Assembly (NCBI GenBank): GCA_950022295.1
Contig: OX465599.1
Span: 283,981,501 to 284,045,500, forward strand
DNA length: 64,000 bases
Origin: Bromus sterilis
Taxonomy: Eukaryota; Streptophyta; Magnoliopsida; Poales; Poaceae
Reading direction: 5' to 3'
The translations under genes were made by a program, and so were the position numbers. A model generated the notes under the pieces. That model worked only from the letters and a program-made list of their open reading frames with translations, was not told the origin of the DNA and made no database searches. Positions 36,387 through 46,645 of the stretch are shown piece after piece; position 1 is the stretch's first letter; every line of letters begins with the position of its first letter.

Positions 36387-38343
36387 GAGATATGCCCTAG
36401 AGGCAGTAATACTAGTTATTTTGTATCTCCGAGTTTGTAATGAATGTTTATGTTTCATGCTATAACTGCAATGATTCTCGAGTCTGCAATATCCACGAGG
36501 CTCGGAGGGAAACTCATGTGCACGTGTGGTATAATAAACAGTAAAATGTATTCCTATTCATGCCTCTAAGACTGGCTCATGTATTGCATGATGATCCTGT
36601 TTTCCTGATCATGGGCATGTCTATGCCGGCAATTTTGAGGGCACAATGTTAGAAGAACATTTGTGTTGAATCGACCCGAATTGATGTTATGCTATGATAT
36701 ACATTCGTCACAAGTTAATGGTTAATAACACAGAGAAAGTTGTGCGTTTGCATAATTCCTTAGACCATGAGAGTATCGAGTTCCTTCGTACTTGCTTCGT
36801 GAACTTTGGGGTTTTGTTAAACGTCATCTGTAAAAGGGTGGCTATTACGGCAGCTTGCGGGTTCACGGAAAAGTATGACAAGGAACTAGGTAGCTCGAGA
36901 TTGGGATTTGCTCCTCCGTCGTTGGAGAGATATTCTTAGGGCCCTCTCGGTGTTACGGTATCCACCATCATCTGGCCAGACACAGTGTGATTTGATCACA
37001 GGGATGCCGGAACGCGGGAACGAGAAAAGAGAACAATACCAGGAACGAGGTAACTGGCATAGTGGACAAGTTGTTGATTAACGGGGATGCCAATAAGTCT
37101 CACCTCGGGTATTTGTAATATATCGCGAAGCAACAGGAATAGCACACAGCAACTAAAGGTTCACTCGAATAATTCTTCGTATGGGTATTGGGATCAATAT
37201 GGATGTCCTCGGTTCCGCTATTGATCATTGATCGGAAAGTGTTCCGGTCATGTCTATACTTCATCGAACCTACAGGGTCACACGCTTAAGGGTCATCTAT
37301 CTGTTGAATACTAGACAGGGAGTCTGAGATAAAGTCACCGGAAAGGTTTCGGAGACGGCGGAAAAGTTCCGAGAGAGAAAACCGAAAAGATTGTTTCGGG
37401 GTAAACCACTAAGCCGAAAAGGTTTCGGAGAGCACCTGGTAATTTTGGAGAGTGCCAAAATTGTTCTGGTAACTTCTGGAATTTTTCTGGAGAAAAGATT
37501 AAAATATTTTTTTCGGAAATATTTCGGAGCTGCCGGAAATGTTCCGGAGCTGCCGGAAATGCTGAGGTTGCTTTTCGCAGATGAAAATCACTAATCCGGA
37601 ATTGTTTCGGAATGCGCCCAAAATCATTTTAGTGGGTGTTGGAATTATTCTAAGACCCACAAAAATATTTTCGGAATTTTCGGACGCGAAAAAGTGGTGT
37701 CATGAATAGTAAAAAGTACTACTTGAGATATTTTTGGAAAGCCTTCTAGAAGGACTTGGGAGCCAAGAAAGCCCCCTTGGGTTTCCTATAAATAGAGGTG
37801 TGAGGGCAGCCCCATATCCTTGATCCAAGCTCTCACTTGAGTTCTCAACACATGCCATGCAATTATCTTGCTTCTTCTCTCCCTCACACGAAAGAGATTC
37901 GTAGAGCCGAAAGGTTGTCTGGGTTCCGGCAGGAACTAGTTCTGGACGGCGAAGCCCTGCTGGATAGCTGACACCGTGTGTGTGCAACTTGGTAGAGAGG
38001 TCGTTGTTTCGATCTTAGTTCGAGTGTGCCTCCCGAAGGGCTGTCCGAGTTATAGATCCAGTTTCGAGGGTCCTCCCGAAGGGCTGTCTGTGACATCGTC
38101 CGAGGGACTGTCCGACCGCCTCCCGGAGCGCTGTTCGTGGGGCAGACGAGGGAATACATTCTCGCGGTTGGGAGGTTGTAAATCCTAGCTGCGGGGATCT
38201 GCACCGACGATCTTCATCGACTCTACTTCCCGCTGCGCTACGAGTCGGTAACGATCAGATCAAAACCTTGTATGCGTCTCCATAGTGGTCCTGGGCGTGC
38301 TCGCTATACCGAAATTTTTTGTTTTCTGTTGCGTTCCCCTACA
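36382..38343 (+). mobile_element. Element I: Copia solo LTR, TSD CTTGG
   Basis: 1962 bp, starting TGTAGGAGATATGCCC and ending GCGTTCCCCTACA, with CTTGG on both sides (36377-36381, 38344-38348). I know this LTR start from Triticeae Copia elements related to the Angela/BARE group. It contains repeats of CGGAAATGTTCCGGAGCTGC type at 37320-37560. It interrupts the last codons of Sirevirus pol and is the innermost insertion of the nest. Confidence 0.95.
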
Positions 38344-38348
38344 CTTGG

Positions 38349-38413
38349 ATGAAAAGAGGTTCTGTACACTGAGGTGTGAGTTGAACATCTTAGACTCACG
38401 CAATGTGCTATAA
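38349..38413 (+). pseudogene. Detached 3' end of Sirevirus pol
   Basis: Directly after the second CTTGG copy the pol frame resumes for 21 codons and ends at TAA 38411-38413. Its Asp-Glu-Lys-Arg-Phe-Cys type tail is typical for the end of Sirevirus RNase H. It is separated from the rest only by solo LTR I. Confidence 0.85.
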
Positions 38414-38878
38414 GATCATAACCATCGGTACTATGTATCATTAGCTTTCATTGTTAATTGCTTACGTTAATTTTCTATCGTGTTTCTTTTTCGTTTATTT
38501 TTTTTGTTCGTTTGGTGTTGTCCTATACACTTATCAGTCCGAGTCTTATCGCTGTTTTTCCCTCGGATTGACTAAGTATCGGACCCTGTTTTCCCTCTAT
38601 TCTATCTCTACCTATTCCGTGCTTTTCTCTCGTGAACATGTACATGTTGTACTCGATCAAGATTCCCTTCGAATGTCATTGATTCCGAAGGAAAATCTAT
38701 CGAAGTTTTATCTTCTTTTATACTCGATGTTCGATGAGTTTGGTCTCGGATGTGGAGCAACTATCTTTCGGTTCGTTGGGATTTCCCGCGATTACCGCCA
38801 CAAAATCCGTCCGTTGAATGCGGAGAGACGCGAAATCTGCGCCCTTGGATCAGATCTGACAGCTCGTTCAGACCCCCC

Positions 38879-39512
38879 TTATAAATACTGATCCACCCCA
38901 CCGGCTTAGACATCGCTATTCCGTCGACTTCGTCTCTTCGCCTCCAGAAGCTCTCTCTCGCACGCCGCCGTGTTGCCTCGTCGCCGTCGACTCCCTCGCC
39001 GCTTAGCTGCCGGAAGGAAGCCGCCGGAGACGTTCCCGTCGACAAAGATCTTCATCTGCGTCGCCGTAGTCGCCTCACATCACCAAGTTAGGGTATGTGT
39101 GGCTCTGGATTCGATTCTATCTCATCTGTTCATCGTTTCCAGTTTCTGTGTTGATTTTCTGTGATTTCTTTTAGGACTGTTTGATCCGATTGGATCTTTG
39201 AAACTTGGGAAATCTGTTTGTAGCCTTTTCTGTCGATTCCCCATCTGACCTTGGTAAGAAATCACTCGGATTCTCTCACTTAGGCAATTCCTTCAGTATC
39301 GTATCGATAGACTTATACTTGTGCGATTAATTCATACAAGTTCTTCGTTAGATTTCCACCCGATGAAAATCTAGCCTAGCACTTTCATGAAAACTTGCGA
39401 TAAGACAAATCTCTCGATATGATTGCTGCTTTCAAGATGTTTTTCCTCGTAATTGCTGGTACTTGTTCACAACTTCCCTATATTCCCTCGTACCTTCCTT
39501 TTTCGCAGGAAA
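38879..39512 (+). promoter_or_regulatory. Putative internal promoter, leader and intron of the env-position gene
   Basis: TATA box TTATAAATA at 38879-38887. A leader rich in CGCCG and CTC motifs follows (about 38910-39092, GC far above its surroundings) and looks like a grass 5' UTR. A donor-like TTAGG|GTATGT (GT at 39093-39094) and an acceptor-like CTTTTTCGCAG (AG at 39507-39508) would remove a 414-416-bp AT-rich intron and leave the ATG 4 bp downstream. Read from sequence only. Confidence 0.55.
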
Positions 39513-42500
39513 ATGTCTGGCAACGAAGGAAATATTAGAGCACCCAAGCGTGTGGGAGGCAGAACTAGAATCACCAACAATTCTGAAGGTTTATCTGAGG
39601 ATTTGATCATAGAGAAGAACTTGAGGACTCCTTCAGGATCTGAAGATGAACGTACGAGAGAAAATCGTCTACAAGAGATACGAAGGCTTCAAGCTCTTCG
39701 GTGGTATGAGTACAAGTCTCTTATGCCACGCTGGGAGAGGCTGTTTGCTATGAAAAATCCTTGGTCTGATGTCAAATCGTTAAGGCCAAAGTGGACGAAG
39801 GATAATCGACCACCTCCTACTGCTGATGCTCACCCTACAGCTCTCAAAACACCTGATGATTTTAAAGAGCTTGCTGAAGCTCGAGAAGCTCGAGCACAGA
39901 AGAGAAAAGAAGCCAAAGCACGAAAGGAAGCTGCTGCTGCTGAAGGTACCGTAGAAGTTGGCCCTAGTGCCAAATCAAAGGGTGGCAAGAAGTCAGCCAA
40001 GCGACAGAAAAAGGTTGTAATTGTATCACCTCCTGATGCAAGCTCCGAAGGAGAAGCTAACTCAGATGATCAAGACCCTGGTACTGAGGCTGATGTCGAG
40101 GACATACCTCTGAAGAAAAAGCCGAGCAGTAAAGGCATAAGGATCCAGGAGCCAGCTCCACAGGCTCCTCGAGGAAATATTGACTTGACAAATTTGGTCA
40201 CTGATCCGCCCATTTCTTCTGCTCCACCTGTTCCTGTTCGCCAACCAAAACCTTCGGTCACAACGAAAGGAAAGCAAGCTCAAGTTTCTGAGGATGAAGA
40301 AACTCTTGTTCAACGTAAAGAAAGGCTGGCAAAACAAAAGGAACAAGAGGCAAAAGACTTGATTAATTCCAAACTCCTGAAATTTCACAGTCAGCCCGAG
40401 CATAAAAAGGCTCTCGTTGCTCAACAACTTGGTATTCTCCATTTGGTCAGTGAAAAATATCGACGCCAGATTTCTGAAGGCACTATACCTACAAACCCGA
40501 AGGAAAAGGTTGTAGCCCCAAGTGCTGTGAAGAAGAATGATGAGGCCCCTAGTGCCTCGAAGGATAAAGCAGTGGTCTCAAAACCCATTGCTGCTGCCAA
40601 GGCCACCAAGGAAGCCGAAAAGAAAGCCAAGGAGGCTAGACAGAAGGCGCAAGCTGCTCCAGTTCCTCGAACTGCCCCAGCTCCTGCTCCTATTGCACCA
40701 ATTGGTTCCGGACCTCGTGCCGATGAAGAGAGCTCTAACGAAGGAGAATCAAATGCAAATGCTCCATGGGATGCTGCACATATTTCACACATTCTCTGGA
40801 AGATGGCTACCACTCCGAGCAGAGTCACTGCCGAGGACGATGTTCCTGCTGAAATCCAAGAGCATGTTGCTCGATACATGATTCGCTGGGAAGATTATAT
40901 CACCCAGGATAAAAAGGATAAGGAACAAGTGAGGTTTTACACCAGGAAACTTCAAGAAGAAACCGAGGACGCTGAGTCCCGAACATTTTTCAGATCCAAG
41001 ATTGCTTCGGCTGAAGCCTCCAGGAGGGCTCAGAAAGAAAATTTAACTGCTGTGTTTGACAAGGTTAACCAAGTTGTGTCTGCTGTTTGCAAAGAGCATA
41101 ATGATGCCTTGTTCCATAGACAATCTCGAAAGAGAAAGTCTGCTGCCCCAACTTCTGTGCGTGGGACGCCAGAAATCGAGAAAACCACCAAGAAGTCCAA
41201 GACCACCGAGGTCGTTGCTGCCACAGCACGACAAGAAACTGAACCAAACCCCACCCGCAAGAAAACACCATCACCTCCTCGACAAACAACTCCACCCCCT
41301 CACGAAGCCACTCCTCCACCCCGACAACAAACACCACCACCTCCACCCCGTCAACCCTCACCACCTCACGTCATTCCCTCGACCACCCCAGTCATCGAAA
41401 CCCAAGTCCATGCAGAGACCGAGCAAGTTGCTCAGGTCGAGCAAGAAATACAAGTCCCCATTTCATCTGCCCAGAAAGATTATTCTTCTGCCCAGACTCT
41501 ACATGAAGGAGAAGATGTTGATGTTGACATCACGACAGTTTCTTCTCGACAGGACCCTGTCGAAGGCAATTATTCTGGAGATGATAGTTCAAGTGATAAT
41601 TCTTCCTCCTCCGCTTCAAGTTTCTCGAACGAAGAAATGGTTGATGCTTTTGCACAACTAGATGAAGACTTGGAGGCCATGGAAAATGAAGAGGCCGCAC
41701 AAAATGCTCAAACCGACGAAGGATATGCCATCGTAGCTCAGGCCGAGGAGAATGCTCCTGCAGTCATTCCGACTCAGGATATCGTAAACATTCCATCATC
41801 CATCACTCGACCTGCTGAACCTGTATTCCAGATGCCAGATAATGCTGCTGAAGTTTTTCCAGTTGATGAGCTGCTTCACTCTGCTCATCCGAGAGAAATG
41901 CTACCTCTGTTTCGCTCAGATGTTCCTCGTGGAGGTCCTATCTTCAAAAGACGCGAACACAAACCTTTTTTCTTCGGTACCAATCCCTACGAGAAGCCCA
42001 GAAGTGCATATTCTCTTCGGTTTTGGACCCAAGAACAAGCTATCTACTATACTCGTGTGCTGTACAACAAGGCAAGAGTTTTCCAGCATCAATACCTTGA
42101 TATGCCTTCGGTGTACTCCACTACTTGTTTCGAGAATGTTGCCGAAACAATTGATAGTCTGCATGCTCACAAGATGTTTGCTCTCGATTGTGGTTACAAT
42201 CCCGAGCTTATCAAGCAGTTTTATGCAACGCTTTATGTCTCTGGAGATCCGGAGAACTCGAAGACATGGAAATTTGATTATATGATTCAAGGCCAAGTCT
42301 TTCATATGACTGTCGATCAATTTCTGGCCATCATCAATTTACCTCGTTTCGAAGGATTACCTCACAAGCTCCATGACTTACCTACTGCAACTCCAGCTGA
42401 ATTCTCTACGCTTATGGATCCAGATGTCGTAGGAGATCACTACCCCACTGAGCCAAAGCCAAGACACTTGGTATTTGAAGCAAAGGCATGGTTTTATATT

Positions 42501-42866
42501 CTATCGAAGACTTTGATGCCAATGCTCGATGTGCACGATGATTTTCCTATTCTAAATGATGTGCAACTTGCTCTGTTGAAGTTAGTCCACGGTCATCCCT
42601 TCGACTTTGAAGACTACTATTATCACATCACTATGGACACCCTCTCCTCCGAGTCCGAGCAAGAAGAAGCCCCTCCTCAACGTCAACCAAGAGTTTACTC
42701 GCCACATCCTCGAAGCCCCCGGACTCCGCCAGAATCGCAGCTGGAATCTTCTGGAGATCAGCACTCCTTCCGCACGAAGATCACTCCTCCCGGCGCTCGT
42801 CCGATTCGTCGTGCTCCAACGCTTGCCGAATCTTCTCGTCGTCGCCGGAGCCAGCCTCGTGAGTAG
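39513..42866 (+). CDS. Sirevirus env-position ORF (1117 residues)
   Basis: The ATG at 39513 (MSGNEGNIRAPKRVGG) follows an acceptor-like site; the frame is open upstream to 39453 but that part looks like leader. The N-terminal half is charged, with KRKEAKARKEAAAAEG-type helices. A Pro-rich stretch (about residues 580-620, PPPRQQTPPPPPRQPSPP) and an acidic Ser-rich stretch follow. Residues about 800-1035 form the only globular part (FWTQEQAIYYTRVLYNKARV, FDYMIQGQVFHMTVDQF). This resembles the 'putative plant transposon protein' domain. I see no signal peptide, transmembrane helix or glycosylation-rich ectodomain, so it is not an obvious envelope glycoprotein. Its function is unknown. That it is intact while pol is broken may only reflect the young age of the element. 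Confidence 0.8.
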   Translation: MSGNEGNIRAPKRVGGRTRITNNSEGLSEDLIIEKNLRTPSGSEDERTRENRLQEIRRLQALRWYEYKSLMPRWERLFAMKNPWSDVKSLRPKWTKDNRPPPTADAHPTALKTPDDFKELAEAREARAQKRKEAKARKEAAAAEGTVEVGPSAKSKGGKKSAKRQKKVVIVSPPDASSEGEANSDDQDPGTEADVEDIPLKKKPSSKGIRIQEPAPQAPRGNIDLTNLVTDPPISSAPPVPVRQPKPSVTTKGKQAQVSEDEETLVQRKERLAKQKEQEAKDLINSKLLKFHSQPEHKKALVAQQLGILHLVSEKYRRQISEGTIPTNPKEKVVAPSAVKKNDEAPSASKDKAVVSKPIAAAKATKEAEKKAKEARQKAQAAPVPRTAPAPAPIAPIGSGPRADEESSNEGESNANAPWDAAHISHILWKMATTPSRVTAEDDVPAEIQEHVARYMIRWEDYITQDKKDKEQVRFYTRKLQEETEDAESRTFFRSKIASAEASRRAQKENLTAVFDKVNQVVSAVCKEHNDALFHRQSRKRKSAAPTSVRGTPEIEKTTKKSKTTEVVAATARQETEPNPTRKKTPSPPRQTTPPPHEATPPPRQQTPPPPPRQPSPPHVIPSTTPVIETQVHAETEQVAQVEQEIQVPISSAQKDYSSAQTLHEGEDVDVDITTVSSRQDPVEGNYSGDDSSSDNSSSSASSFSNEEMVDAFAQLDEDLEAMENEEAAQNAQTDEGYAIVAQAEENAPAVIPTQDIVNIPSSITRPAEPVFQMPDNAAEVFPVDELLHSAHPREMLPLFRSDVPRGGPIFKRREHKPFFFGTNPYEKPRSAYSLRFWTQEQAIYYTRVLYNKARVFQHQYLDMPSVYSTTCFENVAETIDSLHAHKMFALDCGYNPELIKQFYATLYVSGDPENSKTWKFDYMIQGQVFHMTVDQFLAIINLPRFEGLPHKLHDLPTATPAEFSTLMDPDVVGDHYPTEPKPRHLVFEAKAWFYILSKTLMPMLDVHDDFPILNDVQLALLKLVHGHPFDFEDYYYHITMDTLSSESEQEEAPPQRQPRVYSPHPRSPRTPPESQLESSGDQHSFRTKITPPGARPIRRAPTLAESSRRRRSQPRE

Positions 42867-42911
42867 GGATTTCTCTCGACCCTATCCTCTCGACTTTTTG
42901 TACGTTGTGAC

Positions 42912-43413
42912 AAAAAGGGGGAGATGTAGTGGCATCGAAGAAATTAGTTTGCCTACGGGGTTTAGGGCTTTGCTTTTCATTCGATAAACTTTTGATTTTG
43001 AGGTTTCTGAGTAGTTTCAACAAACTTTCGATTTATATTCGATCTGGTTGTAACTAACTCTAAGTAGGACTGTGAACTGCTACTCTTTTCGTAAGATATC
43101 TATCTGCTGCTTGCAATACTTAACCTTTTTGTAGGAAGTTATCTATCCCATAAGTTCACAGGTCATTCGAGGAGATTGCATATTTCTCTTTGGACACTAT
43201 CTGGAATGCAATTTCACTCGCTAAGATTATTGATCTTTTTCCCTCGACTCTACTTTTCAAATATGCACTTCACAGGAAATCTTTATCTTACGTGCATACA
43301 TAAAGGGGGAGTTCTTCATCAATCCTTAGCACTGGTTTATCATCGAAAACTCAAACTTTTTCAAATTATTTATCGATGCCTGTTTTGTCAACAATCGTCC
43401 AAAAAGGGGGAGA
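42912..43413 (+). promoter_or_regulatory. Multiple polypurine tracts of the Sirevirus
   Basis: AAAAAGGGGGAGA occurs at 42912-42924 and again at 43401-43413, directly before the 3' LTR; a shorter AAAGGGGGA lies at 43302-43310. The last is the standard plus-strand primer. Repeated PPTs upstream of the 3' LTR are a known Sirevirus trait. Confidence 0.85.
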
Positions 43414-43414
43414 T

Positions 43415-44680
43415 TGTAAGAGCAAGTTTTGCCCCCGAAGGTTTTGGACATTGTTGGACAAAGCAGAAGTGGAACTAATATTGTTTTCGAGTATAAACAG
43501 ATACTTAGGTTCCGAGAGAATGGAGTTTGTATTTAGAAGGTCGAAGGACAACTCGCTGCGGTGAAACTGCAGATATCTACCGAAACCTTTGAAGGAAGTC
43601 GACCCCTAAAAATGTCGTGGAAGGAGATGTTTCTCCCGAGCAAAAGCGCAACGAGGAGAACGCTGAAGCTGGTCGAAGACTTAGTCCTTTTTGCTAGTTT
43701 CTCTTTATTTCTTGAGTCGTAGGAAAAACCGTACTATTAAGAGGGGTTTGCTAGTTGAGATCTTTGTCGAAGTGAATTTGCTCTGCTCAACCAAAACCCT
43801 CAAAAGCCTACCGAGAGAAATCTTACCGAGTCGAGCGAATAGCTCGAAGGCAAAGTCATCGCACTTCGTGCCTTCGAGGGAGAACTCGTTCGGTGAGTCA
43901 GCTTACTTGTTCCTCAAGTAATGTTGCGCAGTGATTGGAATCCGACCGTTGTGGACACGCGTCAAGCGGTTGCATCGGGTCACTTCAGTCATTTTACCCA
44001 TCGGGATCGCCAACTATAAATACCCCGCACCTACCCGCCATTTCGGGCTGGCTGCTCCACTGAAGATTCTAAGACAGAAGTCTGTGAGCATCCCAAGAGA
44101 GATTCATCGAGAGAAAACCAAATCCCAAGTCTGAGCTGAGTTGAGCAATTCACTATGACTTAGGTCGAGATTAGCCGATCTTTTTATCTTGGAGAACTGC
44201 AAGTCTCCTAGACGGTTAGGCGTCGCCTGTCAAGCAGTCGAAGAGTAATTGTCACTGCTGAAGGAAGTTTGTAAAGGTTTCGGAGATGTCCTGAATCATC
44301 TACCACGAGTGAAAACTGGACAAGCTCGAGGAGTTTGTTGCAGTGGAGAATAGGACGGAGAGAGTTTTGCTCCAGGTGTTCAATCACCAGTCCCTCCAAC
44401 CAGACGTAGCACTTTGCAGAGTGTGAACTGGTTTACCAAACATCGCTGTGTGAGGCTCGTTTTCCTTCTAGCATTTACTTCAAGTATTTACTCGTAGCCT
44501 GTTTGCCTTTGATGTTTTCCTTCGCTCCCAATCCTTTCGAGCCTTACATTACATTCGATACTGTATTTCCTTCGAGATGTCATTAGTCCTATGCTGTTTG
44601 CATGATTTCCTTCTAAGTTCCTTAGAATTTTTAGAAGTGATCATTCACCCCCTCCCCCTCTGATCATTCTTGAGCTTTCA
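43415..44680 (+). repeat. 3' LTR of the Sirevirus
   Basis: 1266 bp, same start, end and TATA box (44014-44023) as the 5' LTR, with 12 substitutions and no indel between them by eye. Confidence 0.95.
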
Positions 44681-44753
44681 GAGAGTATTTGCATTTATTT
44701 ATTGTGCTAATTAATTAAGTAGTTGCATTTCTTAATATTGTAGTAGTGAAAAC

Positions 44754-46590
44754 ATGTCGACCGGAACCGACGCCGGTCCTTCTTCTCAGCCGGGAGAAAA
44801 AAGGAGGCAATTTTGGGAATACTCCCAGGAGGAGGTCGAGGAGCAGAGAGAAGAGGAAGTACCTCCGGGCGAGGAGGAGTATGAGGAGGAGATAGAGTCG
44901 GAGTCCGACTCATCGGATGATGACCTAGAGGAGGAGGCCGGTACGACAGACGGCGAGAGGAACATCGGCGAGGATGATGGGACCGGTGGCTCCAACACAG
45001 ATGGTACCCAGTCGAAGAAGAGGAATCGGAAACCGACCAAGGTTGGCGTCATCAGGCAAGAGTTTACTGTTGTGACCGTCGTCGGGATTCCTAAAGAGCC
45101 CGAACGTTTTTCGGAAGGGTACGGCCGTCAAGTCGCGGCGATCCTCCGCAACACCGTGCCGATCACCACGATTAACCTCAGGAGTCGTGAGAATATTCAT
45201 TATTTTCAGCTTCTTATCAACAAGCTGCACGGATGATACAAGTTTCCGGAGCCGTACGATAACACCAAACTCAGAGGGAACAAAGTAAACACATGGGCCC
45301 TCAGGAAGATGAGCAAGGCCTTGTCCAGTTGGAAAACCCGGGTGAAGAGGGCAATTTTTGAAAAGAACAAAACCTGGGAGGAGCTCAAGGAGAAAGAGTC
45401 GTAGATCGACGAAGCTACCTACAACCTTTTCAAGGCTAGGTGTGAGTCCGAGCAAGCCAAGGCCGCGAGTGCAAAGGGCAAGGCCATGCGGTCGCAGGTC
45501 ATAGGTAACCACCGTCTCGGAGCCGATGGTTACAAAAGTTCCAAGCCTAAATGGGACAAGGAGGATGCCGAGTACGCCGATGCGGGCATACCTAACCCCT
45601 TCCAACAATACAAAGATGATCCGCAGACCGAATTCTTTGTGAGGGCCCGGAGCTATAAGGACAAAGCAACCTCGAAAATAATAATCGATCCTAAGATTCA
45701 GGAGTTTACGACTGCCGTGGTAAGTAGTTTACCACGCGACCTTGTTGATTGAATTCTCGAGTGAAGTTGACAATTCCTAACGTTTCACATTCTTTTTGTA
45801 GCAAGCGGAAATGAAAATTGCCTCATCGCAGGAGTCCTCAGTTAAGCCGGCCGGCCCGTGGGACAACACCTTTAACAGGGCGTTGAACAAGGTCAAGAAG
45901 GTTGACGACGTGACGACGAAGCCATCGTCAGCCGGTCGTGTGGCCGGCTTTGGTGCGGACCTAAATTGGTCCGAATATTATGGAAAATCGGCGGAGCAGT
46001 CCGGTTCGAGGGGGCGCAAGGCGAGAAGGACCGAAGAAGATGCCGCTTATGTTCGTGGACTGGAGGAGAAGGTGAACATGCTTCCACAGCTTGTCCAGGA
46101 TGAAGTGGCGAAGACGATGAACGCTCTCCTTCCAGATATGATGCAGTCGCTCGCGAATTGGCAAGCGCGTGGTGGACAAGGGCCCATACCAGACCCCAGC
46201 ATGGTCGGCAGCAACTCGGGCACCGCGGCGCCTGCAGTCCCGACTCCGGCCGTAGTGGTGCCTCCCGCACCGACTCCCGGCGTATTGGTGACTCCGGCCG
46301 TCAACACCGCGGCGGCGACGCCGGACGTGATGGTAACTCCTCAGGCCACGATCGAGCAACCGGGGCATAACAATAATGCACCCGGAGGCAGCGCAAATAG
46401 GGCGACCGACGCCACGGGAGGCAGCGCGCCCTCCGTCTCTTGCATGCCCGCCGTCATCGGCGGGGTCTCTGACGGCGGGGTCTCTTCACTAGCCGACCTC
46501 GACGCCCTCAAGGTAACTATAAGCGTCTGCAACTCAAACAAGGACTTCATCTCCTTGGCTTTTTTAGTGGAATCTCTCTGATGCCGTACA

Positions 46591-46645
<55 letters not shown>

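Larger units (their letters stand above)
29256..44680 (+). mobile_element. Sirevirus-type Copia retrotransposon (Maximus-like), TSD GAGAG
   Basis: Two 1266-bp LTRs (29256-30521, 43415-44680), a perfect TSD GAGAG (29251-29255, 44681-44685) and a tRNA-iMet PBS define a complete 15.4-kb element, of which 1962 bp is solo LTR I. Gene order is gag, pol (protease, integrase, RT, RNase H) and a long env-position ORF. The long serine-rich gag, the extra ORF after pol and several AAAAAGGGGGAGA tracts fit Sireviruses. I counted 12 substitutions between the LTRs (about 0.95%). At a commonly used grass rate of 1.3e-8 per site per year this would mean about 0.4 million years; that is an estimate. Confidence 0.95.

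Noticed and set aside
38451..38891. 146-codon ORF upstream of the env-position gene
   Set aside because: Starts in T-rich spacer, has no domain and overlaps the presumed TATA box; probably non-coding.
39513..42866. Reading the Sirevirus ORF as a true viral envelope glycoprotein
   Set aside because: No signal peptide, transmembrane helix or cleavage-site pattern is visible; the position alone is not enough.
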